From Oreocharis arfaki (Eukaryota; Chordata; Aves; Passeriformes; Paramythiidae), in assembly GCA_013398015.1 (NCBI GenBank), contig VZRR01010919.1, positions 1,605,494-1,669,493 on the forward strand: a stretch of 64,000 nucleotides of DNA. Direction: 5' to 3'. Position 1 is the stretch's first letter; each line of letters begins with the position of its first letter. A program made the position numbers and the translations under genes. Under the pieces are notes generated by a model, which worked only from the letters and a program-made list of their open reading frames with translations, had not been told where the DNA came from and searched no databases. Below are positions 47,718 through 59,300 of the stretch, one piece after another.

Positions 47718-50639
47718 AACAGGGACCTCAGAGCCTAAACCACAACACAGTAAAAAACTGCAACTGAAAGATTACTTATTAACTTCAGAGAAATCAACTC
47801 AAGCAGAGATATTTATGTGCACAGTATTATACAGAGAAACATACATGCTGCATCGCTTCTGTTTCTTCTGTATTTTTCTTAACATCTTTAAAAATTCCCT
47901 TTTTAAATTTATTTTAGTGTAAACTATTATCTGATTACAGAATAAACCTTAGAATTGTTTCTGAGCATATTAATGTAAGAAGAAAAAAAAAACTAGAATT
48001 AGGCAAATAAAATTAGAATATTTTTTTATCTTGAAAAATATTCAATGATTTTTAAGACAATCTCTTTGCTGTCTTACCATAGTAGACTTGTGATCAGAAT
48101 TTCTAATTATAAAACTGCATTAAAAATTACTTGAAAGAGTTTTAATCTTGAAATTACCAAACTCAATGTTCCATCATTTTAAATTCAGTTAAAACGTTCC
48201 GGCTTAATGGCATATGAGATGATATTAAAATTAAAATGTACATGTTAATTGCTAATAATTGGTTTAATTAAATAGTTAGCTAGGAGGCAACTATTGTCTT
48301 AATGGATCTAAAAGCATAATCTACTTTGAAAATAGCAAAACAAAGCAGAGAGCACACTGAAAACTGACCTGTAGCGAGTGCACAAAGAAACAAGACATGA
48401 TGGAGAACAGAGGGCTCTCTTTCAAACATAGCTTCTAGTTTGAAGGATCAGGTATGTCAGTAATTTTAAGTATCCAGTTTTCTGCTGACATTGTAAGGGT
48501 TTAGGGGCATGAGCAGTGGTATTTATTTGATTTGCTAATACACACACTACATGAAATAAAAAACATGAGTTTACTGTTTGACTCTGAAAAATATAGTATA
48601 TGGAATATGTGCTATTCATCTCAGTACATATACATTTCTTTAAATGTTAATTGAAATTTTCTGCCACGTTTATATTCCATGCTCTTATCACTACTGAATT
48701 TTCTAATGGCAACAAAAGTCCAAACCGGTTTCAATTTTTTTTTTTTTTTGGGGTGGGGGGCTGCCAGTCAGGGAGTTTTTGCCAGCTTTTTGGAACCGTA
48801 GAAACTTGTTCGTAAAACTGTCTCTCCTTTTAGCAGAAACACATATAATTCAATTGCCATAGTTATTCTGGGTGATACAGTTTCATATGCACTTCAACTT
48901 TTTTGAATAAATCAGGAAGGATGTAATCAGGTAAATATTAATCATCTTGCAGAGCTTTCTTGATTTCCTATGATACATACAAATCAAATCTTATTTTCAC
49001 TTTTGTTAGGTCAGTATGCTTCTCCTAATCAAATTTCATGATGTCTTTCATTGTTAAATCTTCATTCCACGTTTCTTTGCTAAGAATAGTCAAGGACAAC
49101 ATTGTACGTTGTTTAGGTTGTACTGCGTGAATTCTATAGCTTGGAGGTGTTTGCTTCAGTTTTGGGCAGTTTCATGGGGGTTTGTGGGTCTTTCTTTGTG
49201 GTTTTTTTTTTTTTCTTTTTTAAATGAATGTACTTCTCAAATACAAATTGCACATCCTGTCAACCATTTCTCCTCCAAGCAAGTGTAAAATGCTGGTGTA
49301 AACTTCATTGGCACTGTGTCAGTGTACATCAACACTTAAATCCAAGTCAAGATTTAGGTCCCTCAGTATTCTCCTTTATAAACCCCAGACTAAATCCACA
49401 AAACCCTGCTCAACATTTGTGTACCAGTCTATGGGGTGCTTTATTTTGCAAGACAGTTCTTGTTTCAACTCAAAAATGTTCTGGGAGTGTAATTTTTGTG
49501 TCACAGAACATCTGTAGTCTGAACAGTCAGGAAAATTTGCCAAACTCTTTAGCATGTAGAATCCTCCACAAAGCCACATTTCTTAACAGGCAGAAGAGCC
49601 CTTATCAGCAAGGTATATGCAAATCACACAGCTCTAGCCCCCAGCTGCATCTCGGAGAGAGATATTTATGGAACCAAAATAACAGAGCAAAGAGACCTAA
49701 AGTCTGCGCACTTCAAAGTGAGGCTTTGTAACTCTAATTTCTACCTCTGAAATTTTCATCTCTTTGATTCTAAACTGTGAAATTTAAAAAGAATTCTGGA
49801 ACCAAGAAGAAGGAGCAAGACAATCCTACATTTCCTTTCCTTTTTGTTTGCTCCTTTTTGACAAAAATCACACAGTTGCAGAGGCCAGCAGAGTCTACTT
49901 TGGCTTTTAATTAGGCTATTAGAATACTTTCCTAGGAGACATGGGCTTAATCCTTCCAGCAAAAAATGGTTAACCCCAAATTTACTGTTTACCACACAAG
50001 TTCTGCATGAAGTTGTGATGCAAAAGATGGTGACTGCAGTGTTTAAAATAAACATATATAATTTATAATATAGTGTAATGGATATAAAACAAAAATTCTA
50101 GCCATATGCACTATAACAATATGCAGTTAATAAGAAGTTTGGGATTGACGTCATGAGACACCTTGCTCAAGCAGAAGCCTATTTTATAATTTCTGGCTCT
50201 ATTTAATCTAATCAGGAACAGACAACTATAAATATGCATTATTGGAGCACAGTTTATTCCTTCCCCAATATTTAGAGCTAGGTAAAACAAACATCTGGAA
50301 CTCCAGATTGCTCTAGCAATCAAAATCTTTGTTTCAAATTCCACAATGTTATTCCTACCACCAGAAGTGCTACACCATGTATATAAACTTTTATACCGAT
50401 GTTTGGGAGTTTATACTAAAAATATGTCAGTATGTAAATGAGTTTTAGAAGTAATAACAGGAAAGACTGAAAGAGGAAAAGATTGCAGCAATCAAAGCAC
50501 TCAGCTATAAAGGAACATCCTTGTTAAAGTTAGTTATCCTGAACATTTGACTGCTTTCCCTACCTCTATGCAGAAATAGGAAAGCATTCCTCAAAAGCCA
50601 GAGAATTGATGGTGGTTGTGTCGTTGGGATTCACTTACG
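47718..50639. other. AT-rich non-coding stretch with one long open frame
   Basis: Plus-strand frame 49228-49731 (167 codons) is the longest open frame in the window outside the CpG island. It begins just after a T-rich run (49202-49221), lacks a recognisable domain, signal peptide or splice sites, and is rich in Cys, Ser, Gln and His. 49,286-49,320 contains 'gctggtgtaaacttcattgg', recalling an ancient amniote palindromic repeat. 48,180-48,320 is dense in TAATT-type homeodomain cores. A T/G tract lies at about 48727-48770. Confidence 0.5.
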
Positions 50640-50645
50640 TACCGG

Positions 50646-50703
50646 GGAATTTTGATAGGCACCTAAAAAGTGAGATTCCCATTGATTTCACTGGGAGTTC
50701 CAC
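50646..50703. mobile_element. Possible relic of an ancient palindromic amniote element
   Basis: 'ggaattttgataggcaccta' followed by 'gattcccattgatttcactg' and 'ggagttcc' resembles the palindromic sequence 'GATTTTCAAAGGCACCTAA ... CCCATTGACTTCAATGGG' that is common in turtle and crocodilian DNA and survives as scraps in birds. The core tcccattga-tt-tcactggga is an inverted repeat with one mismatch in nine. Recognition is from memory of such sequences; a MITE-like DNA transposon origin is inference. Confidence 0.4.
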
Positions 50704-51064
50704 ACTCAACTGAGTGTATGTTTCGTTCTATAGTGCAAAACCGATGACAGAATAAGTGATTTCTTTTACAGGCTTTAGCACAAGATGACAGAAATTATAT
50801 AATTCTCATCTGACCATGAGAAAGCCTTCTTTAATGTATAAAGGGAGCAAGAGCTTAGCTTCTAACCTTATATTGAGATTTTAACGTATCTTTTCAACAG
50901 TGTGAAAAGACTAATGTAAAAATTTGAAAAATTCTGCTTTCCACAGAATCCACAAACAAAACTTCTATGAATTTTTCCACTTTATCTGGATCCCCCAGGT
51001 CAGATGCTTCAGCATGGAAGATCAGTCAATCATTTGGGAAGGAACGATGCAACCCTCGCTTCTC

Positions 51065-51083
51065 AAAAAAAAAAAAAAAAAAA
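51065..51083. repeat. Poly(A) run, 19 bases
   Basis: A19 preceded by 'gcttctc'. I see no retrogene body immediately upstream that I can identify. Confidence 0.9.
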
Positions 51084-53860
51084 GCATTAACTAGGGAAGG
51101 AAGGCAAGGGGAAGACACATCAGATTTCAGATGGCTCATTAGCAAGTACATCTTTAAGCCTGAATCTTTATGACAACTAATTATGTTAATAAGTCACACA
51201 GTGACTGACTTGTTCTTTAGAAACTCAAAGAAGTTGGAATTCACTCTACACCTGCCATAGCTGTTGAGGGATACATTTTCAAAGCTGCATGCCTGAGTTA
51301 CAACAGTTAGGGCTGGCCATGACAGCATCTTTCACAACTGTTGATGTTGTAGCTCTTTCTATTCAATATTGATAAATTCAGCATGTAAATTATTTTGCCA
51401 TCTGTCTCTCGTAGAGCCATTTATTTCTGTCTTTCACATAAGTACAACAAAAAATATGTTGAGTAATTTCTTCAAACATAATAACTAATAAATTACAATA
51501 ATGAGGTCGTGTGTACCATATAAGAAAGAAAGAGAGTTATTAAATTACTTGTTATCTTTTTTCTACTATGCATAATTGCCAAGACAAATTACTTAACTGT
51601 AGAATAACATCAGCATATATTTTAGCATGTAAAAAGTGTTGTTTTGGGGTTTTTTAATCTACCTAAGAAAATTACTCTCAGCCTAAATTCTGCAATTTAC
51701 GATCAGTTGGTTCAAATCTTTTTTCCAGTTTTTTTACTCTCTGTTAATATTTCAACAAGAAACCTAGTACTTGTTGGCTGTCCTGTTTGTGTTAAAAAAC
51801 AAACAAAAAATTCTGCGGAGACATAGGCTTATTCAAATGAAATGAAATGTGTATGAAAATGCAAGTATCTGATTATCAACTTTTAGCATTTTGCTGAAAT
51901 TGTCTAAGAAGAGAAACTTCCCAAGAGGGAACACAAATGGGACCAAAATAAATGGCCCTTTCCACTCTAATTATTTGATTGTGAGATTGCGTTTAAGTAT
52001 TCGAGAAATCAGATTTTGATAACTGTAAACTGTTTCAGATGATCAAATGTATGCCTTCTTAATACAAGTGACCTAGAAGAGCCATGTCATTGCTATAAAG
52101 AGCTGGTAAAGCAGCTTTTATTTTGCAGTTACTGTTTTGTGGAGTCTTTCAGTTTTTGATCAGCTTTCAAATATTGTCGGTGTTCAATTGAATGAATTAA
52201 GCAGTTATTATCTCTGTTCCACATTGCTAATAATAAACTGATTTTCATTCAAAATTACAGCTTAGATTGGATAAGATATGTTTCCATTTATTTACAGACG
52301 AGATTTAAATTCATTAGCATGATATTTTGCCAGCTTAGGTGTACAATCATTTTAGAGCAATGAAGTCTATAAAATCTACATTTTCCTTTCAAAGTTGCTG
52401 GATAGATTATCATCTCTGGAAAGTCACATTCCCAGATTCTGTGCATGGTTTTTTATGACATAAAGATATCTTCAAAGAAGAAAGCAAAGTGGATTAACAT
52501 ATCTTTACTTCTAGGTTTCATGAAGTTAAAAAACAAAAATGAAATTTTACAACAGGCACTTCTCTCCAAAGTGTTAAATCCTATGTAATTTGCATGTGTG
52601 GAAATTTTTCTGTAAGTTGCCTAAAGCAGTATAATAAGACCATCTCTAACACAGACTAGAATGTTTGTACCCCTTGTTCAGAGGCCATGCCATCCACTAA
52701 GAAATAGTTCTGCCACCCTGGTCACTGATCAAAGCAAGACATTGTGCTTCATCTTTAATTTGGAAGAATATTTTTCTATTGTATGTTTTTGTCACTGAAC
52801 ATTTCATCTGTTCCTTATTCCGACATACTTATTCTGGGAATTTTCTTCCCCTTATAGTCTATCTTCATGCAAGGAAGAGTAGCCTCAATATCTGGCAATT
52901 AACAAGTACTTTTAATTTGCAAATCAATCCAAATTTTTACACTTATAGGTTCAAAACTGCAGATAAACTCCTGTCACCAGCAAATAATTAAAGTTATAAT
53001 TTTATCTCAATGAAGGCAAAGTGTGACATATAATTTATCCACCTGAAATATGTCTCACATAAAACCAAAAAATCTTTCATCAATAAATTGTTTCTCCAAA
53101 TCAGAAGTATTTGTCTCTTACATCCTTAAAATGTGTTTATAGCTGATAACTCTAATGAATATCACACTCAATTTATTTCCAGATTATATTATTCAGCTGT
53201 CGATGAAATTAAAAGGAAGTAATCCTCCTCCCTTCTCTGTGTTCCCCCTCTAATTTCAAGAAGTTGATTGAGTACTTGCATAGTAGTAGTGACAGAAGCT
53301 AGGTTCTCAGATTCCAAAAGAGCAAATACAGGATAATACATGAAAGTGAAGATCTTTGAATTATTCCGAGGAAGCATGTCAGTCAGTACATAGAAATAAA
53401 TTTCCTGTCTTCATGACTGCTCACTCTTTGGTCTTTGGGCTGAAACTAACCCTGGGGATCGGAAAAAGGAGATTTAATGCAGTGGTTCTTGGATTTGATA
53501 TATCACTCCAGATAATATGTAAAGCAGACTAAACTGTCATGTCATTTGACAAAGAAATAAGAACTGTTTTCTTTTTTAAAAAATCTAAAAAATCTGAGAA
53601 AAAAACATACTACATGATAAAACATCAGCCTACCATTTGGGAAAACACTCCTTTATTAGTTCCTGTATCAATAAATTTGTTTCTGTGGATAGCTCAGGGT
53701 TTATTCTGAGTGGTGTTTGTCAAGAAACTTAAATTTTGATTGTCAGATGAAAGTTTAGGTAGCCCTGGATAAGCAAGTTTTCATTTCATGCAGCAATAGA
53801 AATGGGACTACTTTCTTTGAGGCTGATAACGTCTTCCTTTCCCACCCTTCATTGTGTCAG

Positions 53861-53905
53861 ATAAACTCACATTTTGAACTACATAAACTCATAAATTTGA
53901 ACTAC
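53861..53905. repeat. Tandem duplication, 22-23 bp
   Basis: ataaactcac/attttgaactac (53861-53882) is directly followed by ataaactcataaatttgaac/tac (53883-53905), nearly identical with one inserted base. Confidence 0.8.
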
Positions 53906-56261
53906 AACCACACCTTAGAAAAGAGGTCCTATACTGGATATTGACAAACTTGATGTGACAGCAGATCTGAAATACTGGATGATACAATGTCAAAGCACCT
54001 CCAGAACAGAAGATGTATCAATCAGGTTGCACAAAACTGTGATTGTGGTGAACAAGAAAGAAGTATCTGAGCTTGAAGTGACCTTTCTGTAAGACATTAC
54101 TTCCCTTACTGTTTTGTTACTGTCTTTCCCTACCTAATGGCAACCTTCATTTCAGAGCTCAAAGCCTCGAGGCAGGGGTAGGAAGGCAAGAGGCTGTAGC
54201 TGAGAGAGCTGTATAAAGCAGTCTGGTGCCAGCCTTTGGGATTGACAGGAAAAGTAAAGCAGGAGATAATAGAGGTGAGGTGATTGTTAGTGGGCAAAAT
54301 AGATTAATGAGATATGTAGCAAAGAGATCTGAGGGAACAAAAAAGGAAAGAAAACAAGCATCCATGGCAATTCAACCTCAGCAAAATCCCTACTGTTTAC
54401 AATGAGGTTGTCAGTGGAAACTCCCATTGCAGAGACAGGAGTGCAGCTAGGTTTGCTTGACAAGAGCCTGTTTCTTCTCATTATTCCAAACTACTGCTAG
54501 TGTTTAATTCAAGGTAAACAGTAATGGATGAATAATTTTATTTTCTTCCAGATAACACATCAGAACTTCTCCGGACATCACTGCTGTTTCCCACAGACAG
54601 GGAACGAGATAGGGAAGGGTCTCAGACTGCAGTAAAGAGTCACAGAACTCATTAGCAAGCAATACCCAGAAGCAAACAAGACAATTATCTGAGAGCTCCT
54701 GCTCTGCTCTCATGATGGCTCAAATTAACCTGCTTATCACTTGATTGGAATAGAGAGGAAAGAAATGTTTCAGCTCTCAGGTATAAGACAGAGATTCAGC
54801 TAAAACAGAAGACTAACTTTAGGATCCTTTCATCACACAATTCCTGGTAAATAGAATAGCCTAATTATTTCTAGTTGGCATCTTTTCAAGGCATAGATTG
54901 TCTCCTAAGCCACTTTGATATTTGGACTAGTCATTTCCTCCCTTTGAGAATCAAGACCAGTGTGTTTATTTGCTCTAAACCAGGGTATAAAAAAATTTCC
55001 ATGACTCAGTATATAAAATCCATTTTAGTAAGGATTTGAAGTAAATTGCAGTCAAATTTGGGCTCCAACTTCACCTAAAGTGTACATATACGCTCTGTGA
55101 ATAAAAGCCACTAGGGAATCCGAAGTATTCAGAAGGTTTCTTGAAGACTAAAACACTTGGTATTTTCACCTTTCTTTTATAACCTTTTACCCTTCTTTTT
55201 CTTCAACAAATACAAAGAATTAAGCCACTCAATAAATAAAGGAAAATTTCAGAGATAATAAGAACAAAAAATGGCTATCATGGACTATTCATGGCAGTGG
55301 GCAGAAGGTGCCCCATATTTTTACAGGTTGAGCACAGTAGAGTTTCTAATTTTTCTGTTGCTCCTTAAGTTCTTTACTAGCAGAAGTAACTCATTTAGAT
55401 ACAGGTGGCCAAGTCACAGAGCTGACTCTCCCATTCACAGCTACAATATATAAAATATATATGAGACAATCTTTCTTTAGATTTGTAAGTTTTTTGCACT
55501 TTACCGGGAGTGAAGTTACTTTTGTTGATTTGTCAATTTTCTGTTTTCCGCACCTGATCACTGGGATGTTTTGGCATCACTGCTATTTTACAGACACTGA
55601 AGTAGGAGCTCTGCAAGTCAGCACTGCACCTCTCCTTCTCTGAGCAAATCCAAGCAGACAGTGCTGTTCCAGTGCATCTGACCTTGACTTGTCCATCTGG
55701 CTACGAAACAAGACCTTGGGGTTAAAGGAGCTTCTTTCATTTCTACAGTTTAGAGGTCATTTGTTCCTGCAGAATTAAAGAGGTATGTACTCTGGCCCAC
55801 AAATATGAGTACAATATTCATCCCAACTGTATTCATCCTCCTCTGTAACAACACGGAGTCGTTGGGGTAGAAATTAAAGCTGTAATGTCCTTCAGCTGGC
55901 GCAGCATTCTGTGCAAAAGGCAATGGGTTCAGTGAGGGTCTGAAGATGTGCACCCAGGAAGCTGCTGATCAGCAATGTCAGTGTCTTAGTGATTTGGGGT
56001 TTAATTTTCAGTCAACAAAAGACTTTAAGTCATTCTGTCAACCTGTCTTCTCTGTAGCTACATACTGCTGTGACAGTAGAAATAAAGGCTAATTAGCAAA
56101 ACAAAAAGCAATCCTATTCAAACATTAAGTAGATCGTTTTTCCTTTTTTGTTTATCCCTTCACATCATGACACACTGTGAAGGAATCTACTTAATCTAAA
56201 GTTCTAAAGGCTTAGTTTTTCATGCTTTTTTCAAGGTGTCCCAAGTCTCAACACAGCCATA

Positions 56262-56317
56262 GAACCATGAAATAGTCTGAGCTGGAAAGAACCCATAAGG
56301 ATAATTGAGCCCAGCTC
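56262..56317 (-). mobile_element. CR1 LINE 3' tail (old, minus strand)
   Basis: 'atagaaccatgaaatagtct' 'gagctggaaagaacccataa' 'ggataattgagcccagctcc' is a diverged reverse complement of the CR1 end (consensus style: ATAGAATCATAGAATGGTTTGAGTTGGAAGGGACC...). It is followed by a T-run at about 56321-56329. Confidence 0.75.
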
Positions 56318-59300
56318 CTTTTTTTTTTCCCTAAACTTTTTGTTTGTCAGTCATAATGCCCCTGAGTTCGATGCACAACATATACATGACGTAATTACAA
56401 CAAATTTTACAAATATTTTAAAGCATGAGGAAAAAAATACACAGATGCACATATTAAAATTATTGTACAAGAATCATCCATTATCCCTTTTTGACCTGAC
56501 CAATTCTGCATTAAAGAAAGACCAAAACTCAAGGCAACCATATATAGCTTGCATCACAATCTGGGAAACTAAACAAAATAATCTAGTAAGTCCATTTCAG
56601 TATGTAGTACGGAGTAAGATAAAAAAGCATCAGTTTAATTCTTTTAATCTTTAAATCAGCAAGTTTAATTTCTGCTTAGATGATATAATAATAAATATAG
56701 TAGAAGTAGGAATGATACAGTTCATTTAAGCATGTAGAAAAAAACTATGGCTTCTGCTGGATAGATTTAATACAAGTTTTTTTGCTCTTGTTCAGCTTTC
56801 TCTCCCTTCCCCACATAATGAAAAAAAAAAAAAGGAGATATTATTTCCTTCCAGATGACCTCAGAATATGAAATAAAAGCAAATATTTATAAATGTAAAA
56901 CTGAGGTCAGCTCAACAGCCTTTGGGAAGATGTTTAAGATTTGATTCCAGCCCTGAGCCAAGACTGATCATTAATCACATAATTCCCTCTGGGATGGTGA
57001 AGGTAGCCCTGAGGTGAATCTGACAATACAGAACTAGCAAGTGTCCTCCTAATAACTTTTACTGCCTGCAAAGAATGGAAAAAGTGCAGGAAGCATTTTA
57101 AATTTTCCTTTCATTGGTCATGTACATCTTTTCACTCCAGAAGAAAATCTGAGTAGGCTTTCACCAAAAAAACAGCTGGAGACATCTTGTTCTCCATGGA
57201 ATAGAAACAAAGAGTTTATGCATGACTTGTACTAGCTAATGATTTTTTAACAGAGGTCTATCTTAGACTTTCAGAAATATTCAGATTATCATGGCCTTTT
57301 AATGTTAGTCTCAAATCATCTGCTTCCTAGGGTTTGTCTTGATTTTTTCATAGGATTTTCTTGATCTTAGTGTCACCACTGCAAGTGCCATTTAGCATAA
57401 ATTCTGAGATACTCTGATCTCTACTGAGAAGGTTTGCTTGACACCAGTAAGTAGAAATACTTCTCAAAACCCCAAAAACTTATCTTACTATTTCTTAACA
57501 GGATTGCCTGGTTTTCATCCACTGGCACCCATAACTATAACCACCCATAACGAATTTCTAGAACGAATAAAAACATTTTTCCATCCTCACCGGCCAAATG
57601 CTTCAAGCAGAAATAAAAGGTGGACGGAGCAAATGTAAGAAAAATTGTTCATAGCCTAACAATATATACAGAACCAGAGGAAAATCCTCATGCTTTTGAC
57701 TGACCTTCCAGGTATTTAATGAGGGAGCAGCTGATATAAGAAATAAATTAGTGAACTGGTGAAATTAAAGCACTACTTTTCATAGGAAAATAGTCTTCAG
57801 TGTAATTTGTTTAGCATGTCTAAATAAGCAGCCCATATTACTCTTTAGAAACCCCTTTTTCTTTGCTGCTTTTTCACAGTAAATTGAGACATATAAACAT
57901 GTCTACTGAACAAATCACGAATGATAAATCTCAATTTAATATACATAATATTAAAGTTAGAATAAAATGATCATTCCCCTCATTTCCATTTATGCCCAAC
58001 TTCATAGACAAAAGTTTTACTGAGAACTTTAACATTTCAGATCCTGACATTTTTCTGTAGTGAGAAGCATACTGTAGAATTTGACAATAGACACACATAA
58101 GAAATTGCTACGTGTCACAATATGCATGCAGTTGGATACAATTATCAAAAGCATTATTAAACATTGCTATCTGTGCAAGCCAGGGAGTAATTTCAAGCAC
58201 CATGTCTGAATTCCCTATGTATAAATATTTCTAATCCTTATCTGTAGCTGGCAAAACAAATTAATATTTAATTGTTCTTGGAATAAAATAAGCATTTAAA
58301 TTAAGGGACTGGTAACATAGCTTTCTATCGCTTTTTGGAAAAAACCCACAGACTAAATATGGTCACCATCAGAGGTGACTCCAAAATGATCTTCTAAATT
58401 TAACAATAGCATCTTGGAAGAAACCACAGGAAAAAATAAGAATTAATTTAGAAATACTTTATATATAAATATGTTTACTTCTCAGCAGTAACTTTATCAT
58501 CACATTCTTTGAAAGAATTGCTACTACAGAATTCTCATTACATATATTCCAAGGTAGTATGTGGTTAAAAATACAGTTATGACTGAATTAACCCAACACT
58601 CTCTGTTATATTTAGGAATATAAAACTATAATTGGAGTATATTGCATATTGCCATTTAATTACCTTATTTATAAGCACAGATCTTTCCAAACAGAAACAC
58701 CATTTTTAGTTAAACAGACAGTTCAAAACAGCTGCTGTTATAAGACAATTATTCTTCTCTGTACTCAGCTTACTAATTAACTCATTTAATAATTATCAGT
58801 GATTCCCTCAGAACCCAACAGAAGCTACATCACTTGGTTAACCAGGCAGAGTCACTTGGACTTAATTTTGAGGAACATCTGGGCTCTCCTCAAAGATTGC
58901 TTCCTTGCTGTCCCTCATTACCTCAGTGTCTGGCTTGCCTTGATCTGGTGTGGTAGCTGCATCCTTCACTTTCTTTTAAATAAAAGAGAGAACTGCATAC
59001 CCCACATTCTACCAGAACAGGAAAATTTCTTCAACAAGGAGCAATTTTTGCCCCTATTACTATTAGCCCCTATTATTCCTTAAAATCAAGCATCAGAAGA
59101 AAGCCCCAAGCAAACCAATCCAACCTCCTCAAAAACAAACAAAAAATCAACCCCCAAAAAACCCCACAAAAATAACCCACAAAAAACCTCAAATACCTGG
59201 AGATATCTTTGCCTCTAGTAATATTTGATTGAAGTTTATCAAGATTCTGACAAGCAGTAGCAAATTGAACTACAAAAGATATTACACTATCTTAATCAAG

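Larger units (their letters stand above)
50704..56261. other. AT-rich non-coding stretch, no gene seen
   Basis: No exon or transposon of known family recognised. Contains an A19 run (51065-51083) and a 22-23 bp tandem duplication at 53861-53905. 52,080-52,400 is a good-looking unique block (for example caattgaatgaattaagcag) that may be conserved non-coding DNA. Frames between 54,159 and 54,713 on the minus strand overlap in different phases. Confidence 0.5.
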
